A stretch of 34,663 bases of DNA from an uncultured Pseudohongiella sp. (GTDB taxonomy: Bacteria; Pseudomonadota; Gammaproteobacteria; Pseudomonadales; Pseudohongiellaceae). The translations under genes and the position numbers were made by a program. This document shows, piece by piece, positions 27,201 to 34,663 of this stretch (positions are counted from its first letter, which is position 1; the number at the start of each line of letters is the position of its first letter). Below the pieces are notes generated by a model. That model worked only from the letters and a program-made list of their open reading frames with translations, was not told the origin of the DNA and searched no databases. The stretch is taken from contig CACJAW010000022.1 in the NCBI GenBank assembly GCA_902591495.1, positions 1 to 34,663 on the forward strand, written 5' to 3'.

Positions 27201-27855
27201 TTTAAACGAATTATCGCAAATCACTCGATCTAGGTTAATTAATCTCAGGCCTGAGCGGGGAACTCAGCTGATAGCAGGTCTATTACATGGTTATAGGACC
27301 ATTAGAAGTAATAAATCTGGCCAGACTATTGCATTTCTTACGCTCGATGATCGGAGTGCTCGTTTTGAAGTTGGTTTATATGGTCAAGAATATGAAAAGT
27401 ATAGAGAATTATTGCAGAAAGATCTCATATTAATCGTTGAATGTACCATTGGTATTAATGATTCAAATGGAGAGATTCAGGGTCGAGCAAAAAAAATTAT
27501 GACTTTACCTCAAGTGCGTTCCAAATTTATCAAAAAGGTACTCATTAACTGGAGTGAAAACACGATTCAAGAGGGATTTTGTGAGCAATTAGAGGCCATT
27601 TTGTTACCTTATTCTTTTTCGAGCGACCTTAAAATTCAGTCGAATTTAGACGAGAAGAAACACAATGACTCTAATCCGCATGGTGAGGGCTGTCAGATTG
27701 TGATTAATTATCGAAGTTTATGCACCAAGGGGCGGATAGAACTTGGGAAGGAATGGATGGTTTCGCTTACTGACGGACTGCTCGGCAAGCTTCGCGATCA
27801 ATATGGTAGTGACATGATCGAACTAGAGTACAGAACGGCAAAAACACTTCTTTAA
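24286..27855 (+). CDS. dnaE: DNA polymerase III alpha subunit
   Basis: DnaE is the replicative polymerase of the chromosome, working with epsilon, beta and the clamp loader. The 1189-residue product (Escherichia coli 1160) has the N-terminal PHP domain (FFHLRLHSEFSIDDG, then AITDFANLFALIKFY) and the palm with the catalytic acidic residues in MPDFDIDFCMEGRD (Asp404, Asp406). The next catalytic region is VKFDFLGLRTLTIIDW, and GPGRGSGAGSLVAYAL lies just before the palm motif. FNKSHSAAYALVSYQTAWLK is followed by the helix-hairpin-helix region. An OB fold (RLINLRPERGTQLIAG) and a C-terminal tau-binding part close the protein. No Shine-Dalgarno is clear before the ATG. It is the type 1 DnaE, not DnaE2: length and rnhB/accA context fit. 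Confidence 0.97.
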   Translation: MFDKSPRQAFFHLRLHSEFSIDDGIVTITSLIEKIKHFGMPAVAITDFANLFALIKFYSAAVKSGIKPICGCDVLVENCDGVRSKIVLLASSNTGYLNLTKLISGIYTDASDTRETVISQSKLNKHTEGLIALSGAQHSDVGVALMEDNLEQAGKYLQVWKTMFPNSFYLEVQRLGKVGEEQYIAGLIELAIESKTPVVATNDVRFISQDDFEAHEVRVCINEGRTLDDPRRSRNYTAQQYLKSSEEMNQLFCDLPAAIANTVEIIKRCNLELKLGTPHLPRYPVPEGETLENYLSELSQNGLKKRLKHLFGDESKTEEILIPYRRRLNQEIEIINRMGFAGYFLIVMEFIQWAKASEIPVGPGRGSGAGSLVAYALEITDLDPLKYDLLFERFLNPERVSMPDFDIDFCMEGRDRVISHVAELYGKEAVSQIVTFGTMAAKAVVRDVARVQGKPYALADKLSKLIPFEPGMTLSKAFAQEKTLVTFVESDEDAQEIIEMAHKLEGITRNVGKHAGGVVIAPTKLTDFTPLYSDESGQGFITQFDKNDVETAGLVKFDFLGLRTLTIIDWAVKMINQQRSKKLEPIDINTLPLDDESVYELLQSGQTTAVFQLESFGMKELIKRLAPSCFEDIIALVALFRPGPLRSGMDKEFIDRKHGRAKVEYLHPELESVLSDTYGVILYQEQVMQIAQVLANYTLGGADILRKAMGKKDEKEMSKQRLNFIDGAFKNGIDKNLSGSIFNLMETFAEYGFNKSHSAAYALVSYQTAWLKAHFPAHFMAAVLSADMQNTDKIVTLIDECRSMNLFITPPDVNISQFNFTVNSSGQIVYGLGAIKGLGEGPVQKIIEVREVKNFQNLLDLCQRVDSKTVNKRTMEALIRAGALDNLIDGEIDQTRANLSLMLPNAMRAATQRNENLASGAQDLFGDIQETEIGRDVVMVDTIPKPWSEKERLSLEKDTLGLYFSGHPIDECLNELSQITRSRLINLRPERGTQLIAGLLHGYRTIRSNKSGQTIAFLTLDDRSARFEVGLYGQEYEKYRELLQKDLILIVECTIGINDSNGEIQGRAKKIMTLPQVRSKFIKKVLINWSENTIQEGFCEQLEAILLPYSFSSDLKIQSNLDEKKHNDSNPHGEGCQIVINYRSLCTKGRIELGKEWMVSLTDGLLGKLRDQYGSDMIELEYRTAKTLL

Positions 27856-27911
27856 AACTATTTTGTTTAAAGTTTCTCTTTCAATTATTGAACTAATGGA
27901 AGTCAATTACT

Positions 27912-28865
27912 ATGAATCATGATTATCTCTCATTTGAAAAACCAATTGCCGAGTTGCAAGCAAAAATTGACGAGCTTAGTTTGGTTGATTCGGACAGCTC
28001 AATAAATATAAATGATGAGATAGAAAATCTTAAAACAAAAAGTGACAAGTTGACGGAGAAAATCTACTCAAAGCTTAGTCCATGGCAGGTTTGTCAGGTA
28101 GCAAGGCACCCTTTACGGCCTTATACCTTAGATTACATCAAGCATATATTTACAGATTTTGAGGAACTACATGGTGATCGATTGTTTGGGGATGATCAAT
28201 CTTTAATTGGAGGTATTGCAAAAATAGAATCATACTCGGTTATGATTATAGGTCATCAAAAAGGAAGAGGAACGAATGAAAAAATAAAACATAATTTTGG
28301 TATGCCTCGTCCTGAAGGCTACAGAAAAGCCCGACGATTAATGGAATTAGCTCAAAAGTTCAAGTTACCTGTGCTAACTTTTATTGACACGCCGGGTGCC
28401 TATCCTGGGATGGATTCAGAAGAGAGAGGTATAAATGAGGCTATAGCAAAAACTATGGCAATCATGTCCAGGATAAAGGTGCCAATAATTTCTACAGTCA
28501 CGGGGGAAGCAAATTCAGGCGGCGCTATCGCAATCGGAATCGCAGATCATTTAAGTATGCTCCAGTATTCTACTTATACTGTGATAACTCCAGAGGGATG
28601 CGCCACGATTCTTTGGAAGTCTCCATCTAAGGCATCGGAAGCCGCAGAATCAATGGGTGTAACTGCAAATCGACTACATAAACTAGGTATAGTCGACGAA
28701 GTTATTCACGAACCTCTTGGAGGAGCTCATCGAGATATTGTAAGTGTATCTGAGAGTATTAAGAAATCTTTAGTTGAACAATTAGATAAACTCTTAAGAA
28801 TCGATGTCGAAGAACTTCTCGCTCGGAGATATAACCGGTTAATGTCTTATGGGCTTGATTCATGA
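27912..28865 (+). CDS. accA: Acetyl-CoA carboxylase carboxyltransferase subunit alpha
   Basis: AccA with AccD forms the carboxyltransferase that moves CO2 from biotin carboxyl carrier protein to acetyl-CoA, giving malonyl-CoA for fatty-acid synthesis. The 317-residue protein matches the family (Escherichia coli 319). It starts with a helical N-terminus ([15 protein letters not shown]) and carries [19 protein letters not shown] at about 57-75, [45 protein letters not shown] and the late segment [12 protein letters not shown]. AccD is not in the window. It follows dnaE by 56 bases and precedes tilS by 60, the same order as in Pseudomonas. Confidence 0.97.
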   Translation: MNHDYLSFEKPIAELQAKIDELSLVDSDSSININDEIENLKTKSDKLTEKIYSKLSPWQVCQVARHPLRPYTLDYIKHIFTDFEELHGDRLFGDDQSLIGGIAKIESYSVMIIGHQKGRGTNEKIKHNFGMPRPEGYRKARRLMELAQKFKLPVLTFIDTPGAYPGMDSEERGINEAIAKTMAIMSRIKVPIISTVTGEANSGGAIAIGIADHLSMLQYSTYTVITPEGCATILWKSPSKASEAAESMGVTANRLHKLGIVDEVIHEPLGGAHRDIVSVSESIKKSLVEQLDKLLRIDVEELLARRYNRLMSYGLDS

Positions 28866-28925
28866 TCATTAGTTTGATTCAAAATTCTGATTCAGAGAAA
28901 GTAACAATTACTGGCAAAGCGCCTA

Positions 28926-30251
28926 ATGAAAATTAACCTGAGTACGCTCGATCGAGCTCTGACGAGTGTCAAGAAATATAAAAATATTATTGTTGGATAT
29001 AGCGGTGGTATTGATTCTACTGTTCTACTCTATGGTGTTTGGTTGTTAGCAAGGAAAGGCCTATTGAGATCCAACATAAAAGCTATCCACGTAAATCATG
29101 GGTTAAATGATTCATGTGTGGAGTGGGAGTCGTTCTGCAAACGAATTTGTTCGGCTTATAATGTGGATCTTGAGGTTAAAAATCTTGAAGGATTAAGTAA
29201 GCGGTCTGGTCTCTACAGTGAAGGCTTCTTGCGAGCAGAAAGGTACCGTGAGTTTGAAGCTGCTTTGGATCAAGATAGTGTTTTGTTGTTGGCGCATCAT
29301 CAGGATGATCAAATTGAAACTTTATTACTTCGTTTGAATCGGGGTGCTGGGATGAGAGGATTGTCAGGAATTCCAGAGCGTCGATCCCTAGGAGAAGGTT
29401 TGATATACAGACCACTATTGAATTTTGATCGAAACTCGATTAGTGAGTTTGCAAAAAATGAAGGGTTACAGTGGATTGAAGATAGCTCAAATGCTGAAAC
29501 CTGCATTGATCGAAATTTCTTACGCTCAGAGGTTTTACCAAAAATTGAAAGCCGCTGGCCTAACTATCGAGAAAGCTGGTTTAAATCATTAACTTTGATA
29601 AATGAGGCTTGTTTAGCTGAGGAAAAGCAGGCGCAACGAGATATCGCTTGTTTGATGCATAAGTCATCTGAATCTCTAGACTTGATAGAATTAGTCAAAT
29701 TGTCGTCAGAGCGACAGCGTGGTGTTTTGAAATATTGGTGCCTCGCTAGCAAAGGTGCAGAGCTAGGGTGGAATAAGCTACATCAAATCGTTAGCGAATT
29801 TCTGCCCGTAGCAATTAAATCTTCGACAAATTTTAAAATTGGAGGGTATAAGCTATCTAGTTTTCGAGGTGCTTTACATATAGTTCCGACTGAGGAGCCA
29901 GAATTATTAGGCTGTACCTGGGATTTAAAGGAAAGTGATGAGATCGAGTTAACAAATAATGGAGTATTAAAGGCTAAGGAAGTCGAGGATGGTGGAATTT
30001 CTCTGAAACTTAATGGTTGTCTAGAGATAAAATATAGACAAGGTGGCGAGGTGCTGAAGACTGCAGAGGGGCGATCAAAGACTTTAAAAAAGATACTACA
30101 AGAAGCAGGTGTTCAGCCCTGGGAACGGGCCAGAATTCCCTTGGTCTTCCAGCAAGAGGAGTTAATTTCTGTCGTTGGTATTTGTGTCTGCCAAAATGCG
30201 CAGGCGGGTCAAGGGCAAAAAGGATATTCAATTACGTGGTTGAGGCCGTAG
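28926..30251 (+). CDS. tilS: tRNA(Ile)-lysidine synthetase TilS
   Basis: TilS converts C34 of the tRNA-Ile CAU anticodon to lysidine with ATP and lysine, changing both its codon and charging identity. The 441-residue protein has the PP-loop SGGIDS at residues 26-31 within GYSGGIDSTVLLYG. LLAHHQDDQIETLLLRLNRG and GAGMRGLSGIPERRS form the rest of the catalytic N-terminal domain. A middle substrate-binding domain and the C-terminal TilS domain (GGEVLKTAEGRSKTLKKI, about residues 375-392) follow. The length is close to Escherichia coli (432). The ATG is placed at the first Met before the conserved core. Note that LpxB, DnaE, AccA and TilS keep their usual order. Confidence 0.95.
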   Translation: MKINLSTLDRALTSVKKYKNIIVGYSGGIDSTVLLYGVWLLARKGLLRSNIKAIHVNHGLNDSCVEWESFCKRICSAYNVDLEVKNLEGLSKRSGLYSEGFLRAERYREFEAALDQDSVLLLAHHQDDQIETLLLRLNRGAGMRGLSGIPERRSLGEGLIYRPLLNFDRNSISEFAKNEGLQWIEDSSNAETCIDRNFLRSEVLPKIESRWPNYRESWFKSLTLINEACLAEEKQAQRDIACLMHKSSESLDLIELVKLSSERQRGVLKYWCLASKGAELGWNKLHQIVSEFLPVAIKSSTNFKIGGYKLSSFRGALHIVPTEEPELLGCTWDLKESDEIELTNNGVLKAKEVEDGGISLKLNGCLEIKYRQGGEVLKTAEGRSKTLKKILQEAGVQPWERARIPLVFQQEELISVVGICVCQNAQAGQGQKGYSITWLRP

Positions 30252-30305
30252 TTTCTGATGATATTTTTCTGGTTTTTCAGATTAACTCAGAAAGTCTGGT
30301 TCAGA

Positions 30306-32025
<1,720 letters not shown>

Positions 32026-32046
32026 TTCAGAGAGCGTCGCCAGTTT

Positions 32047-32066
32047 AAAAAGCATTGCTTTTTCTT
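32047..32066 (+). terminator. Weak AT-rich hairpin with T run between pyrG and kdsA
   Basis: AAAAAGC (32047-32053) pairs with GCTTTTT (32057-32063) around a three-base loop, followed by CTT. The stem has only two GC pairs, so it would be a poor terminator at best, possibly modulating read-through into kdsA. Gene order here is usually co-directional and often co-transcribed. Confidence 0.3.
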
Positions 32067-32090
32067 GCATAAACGAAAAATAATAAAACT

Positions 32091-32936
32091 ATGAAAGAAA
32101 AAGAGATTGAATTCGCAAACATCAAGTTATCCAATAGCAAACCTTTCGTTTTATTTGGTGGATTAAACGTTTTAGAAACAAAAAGTCTTGGACTACAGGT
32201 AGCAGAAACATTTAAATATGTTTGTGAGGCTCTAGATATTCAATTAGTCTTTAAGGCTTCTTTTGACAAGGCGAACCGTTCGTCAGTTGCTTCGTATCGT
32301 GGCCCAGGACTGGATGAAGGACTTAGATGGTTGGATGATATAAAAAAACAATGCGATGTACCAATCATTACCGATGTCCATGAGATTGTTCAAGTAAAGC
32401 CAGTCGCGGAAGTCGCTGACGTAATTCAGCTGCCTGCCTTTTTGTCGCGTCAAACTGATTTAATTTGTGCGATGGCAGCAACGGGTAAAGTTATAAATAT
32501 AAAGAAAGCGCAGTTCCTCGCGCCGGAAGAAATGGCTTATATTATTGAGAAATTTGAAAGTTTGGGTAATAAGAAGTTAATTCTTTGTGAAAGGGGCAGT
32601 ATTTTTGGATATAAGAATTTGATTGTTGATATGCTTGGTTTTTCAGTTATGAAACAATCTCAATATCCGGTCATTTTCGATGTTACACATTCTCTTCAGC
32701 AACCTGGCGGAAGATCAGGGGCGGCTGATGGTAGGCGCGAGCAAGTTGCGAACTTAGCAAAAGCTGGCTTATCACAGGGCCTTGCTGGACTTTTTTTGGA
32801 GGCTCATCCAAATCCCAATGATGCGCTCTGCGATGGTCCTTGTGCTTTGAGGTTAGATTGTTTACATCCTTTCTTAAATCAAATGAAAGAGATAGATTGC
32901 CTAATCAAATCTCAAGCGTTTATAGATACTGCTTGA
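32091..32936 (+). CDS. kdsA: 3-deoxy-D-manno-octulosonate 8-phosphate synthase
   Basis: KdsA condenses phosphoenolpyruvate with arabinose 5-phosphate to Kdo-8-phosphate, precursor of the lipopolysaccharide inner core. The 281-residue TIM-barrel protein has [15 protein letters not shown] at about 20-34, with Asn26 where metal-dependent enzymes have Cys, so it belongs to the metal-independent class like Escherichia coli KdsA. Other signatures are [12 protein letters not shown] at about 54-65, [13 protein letters not shown] at about 73-85, [28 protein letters not shown] and [20 protein letters not shown]. No strong ribosome-binding site lies before the ATG. The PEP it uses is the product of enolase, the next gene. 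Confidence 0.97.
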   Translation: MKEKEIEFANIKLSNSKPFVLFGGLNVLETKSLGLQVAETFKYVCEALDIQLVFKASFDKANRSSVASYRGPGLDEGLRWLDDIKKQCDVPIITDVHEIVQVKPVAEVADVIQLPAFLSRQTDLICAMAATGKVINIKKAQFLAPEEMAYIIEKFESLGNKKLILCERGSIFGYKNLIVDMLGFSVMKQSQYPVIFDVTHSLQQPGGRSGAADGRREQVANLAKAGLSQGLAGLFLEAHPNPNDALCDGPCALRLDCLHPFLNQMKEIDCLIKSQAFIDTA

Positions 32937-32944
32937 TCTTCTGA

Positions 32945-34270
<1,326 letters not shown>

Positions 34271-34276
34271 CTTCCA

Positions 34277-34546
34277 ATGAAACGATTATTTTTTTTATTT
34301 GCTTCCCTGATTGCTGTACTCCAATTCCAAGTATGGTTGGGTGATAACAGTGTAAGGACCTTAAACGCGCTAAAAAATGAAATTACTCTGCAGGCGGATA
34401 CTAATCTGGTGTTAAATGAGAGGAATAGAGAGCTTGAAATTGAAATTGTAGATTTAAAAACGGGTGTTGAATCTATCGAAGAACGAGCTAGATCAGAATT
34501 AGGGATGATCGAAAAGGGAGAGACTTTTTTTCTCATTGTTGAATAA
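34277..34546 (+). CDS. ftsB: Cell division protein FtsB
   Basis: FtsB is a small bitopic inner-membrane protein that, with FtsL and FtsQ, signals to FtsWI in the divisome. The 89-residue product has the family architecture: a short cytoplasmic start (MKR), one membrane segment (about residues 4-21), then a periplasmic coiled coil (about 26-68; LNERNRELEIEIVDLKTG) and the conserved end EERARSELGMIEKGETFF. It lies six bases after eno and 54 before ispD, the widely conserved eno-ftsB-ispD order. ORFs of this size are easily missed, but sequence and context make it secure. Confidence 0.93.
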   Translation: MKRLFFLFASLIAVLQFQVWLGDNSVRTLNALKNEITLQADTNLVLNERNRELEIEIVDLKTGVESIEERARSELGMIEKGETFFLIVE

Positions 34547-34600
34547 AGGCTTTCCTTGAAAGGTTTTAGTTCTTTTCTATTTTAAATAGCGAAAAATCAT

Positions 34601-34663
34601 ATGCGTATTTGGGCAGTTATTCCTGCAGCGGGAGTTGGGAAGCGATTCAGCTCTGATATTCCT
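34601..34663 (+). CDS. ispD: 2-C-methyl-D-erythritol 4-phosphate cytidylyltransferase, N-terminal fragment
   Basis: This gene is cut by the right edge; 21 codons remain. They read MRIWAVIPAAGVGKRF and then SSDIP. AVIPAAGVGKRF is the CTP-binding loop of IspD, which makes CDP-methylerythritol from MEP and CTP, two steps after Dxr enters the pathway. The eno-ftsB-ispD order supports the call. The rest of the protein, including its Lys and Asp active-site residues, lies outside, so its integrity cannot be judged. Confidence 0.9.
   Translation, partial: MRIWAVIPAAGVGKRFSSDIP

Overview
The window is a conserved housekeeping stretch of a gammaproteobacterial chromosome with low-to-moderate GC (about 40%, judged by eye). 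The long block rpsB-tsf-pyrH-frr-uppS-cdsA-dxr-rseP-bamA-skp-lpxD-fabZ-lpxA-lpxB-rnhB-dnaE-accA-tilS-pyrG-kdsA-eno-ftsB-ispD, preceded by a divergent map-glnD-arsC-like-dapD-dapE operon, follows the Pseudomonas-type arrangement (uppS and cdsA before dxr; long-form DapD). AT-richness and compact spacing fit a free-living, perhaps marine, gammaproteobacterium. I cannot assign a genus or order from sequence alone.

Layout. Bases 1-112 are the 3' end of a Lys/Ala-rich basic protein, closed by a strong terminator. Bases 248-2507 (+) hold tsaB, uppP and rsmJ. Bases 2520-8562 (-) hold, in transcription order, map, glnD, an ArsC/Spx-family gene, dapD and dapE. The only gap above 300 bases (8563-8910) carries divergent promoters and the rpsB leader. 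From 8911 to the end every gene is on the + strand: translation factors, isoprenoid and phospholipid precursor enzymes, outer-membrane assembly, lipid A synthesis, DNA replication, fatty-acid initiation, then tilS-pyrG-kdsA-eno-ftsB-ispD, with ispD cut by the window edge.

How the genes work together. Most of the window serves growth and envelope construction. Dxr and IspD (MEP pathway) feed UppS, which makes undecaprenyl-PP, recycled by UppP. DapD and DapE supply diaminopimelate for peptidoglycan and lysine. LpxA, LpxD, LpxB and KdsA make the lipid A/Kdo core, FabZ and AccA supply acyl chains, CdsA supplies phospholipid. RseP, BamA and Skp handle envelope stress and outer-membrane protein assembly. 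RpsB, Tsf, Frr, Map, TsaB, RsmJ and TilS support translation. GlnD is the nitrogen sensor.

I found no mobile element, CRISPR array, phage, toxin-antitoxin or defence locus, and no convincing new multi-gene system. The most unusual item is ribosomal protein S2, which carries a C-terminal extension of about 160 residues: an acidic stretch followed by a Lys/Ala-rich repeat tail resembling the basic protein at the left edge. Secondary points are a structured rpsB leader with a stringent-type promoter, a terminator between rpsB and tsf, and enlarged BamA surface loops with a cysteine pair.
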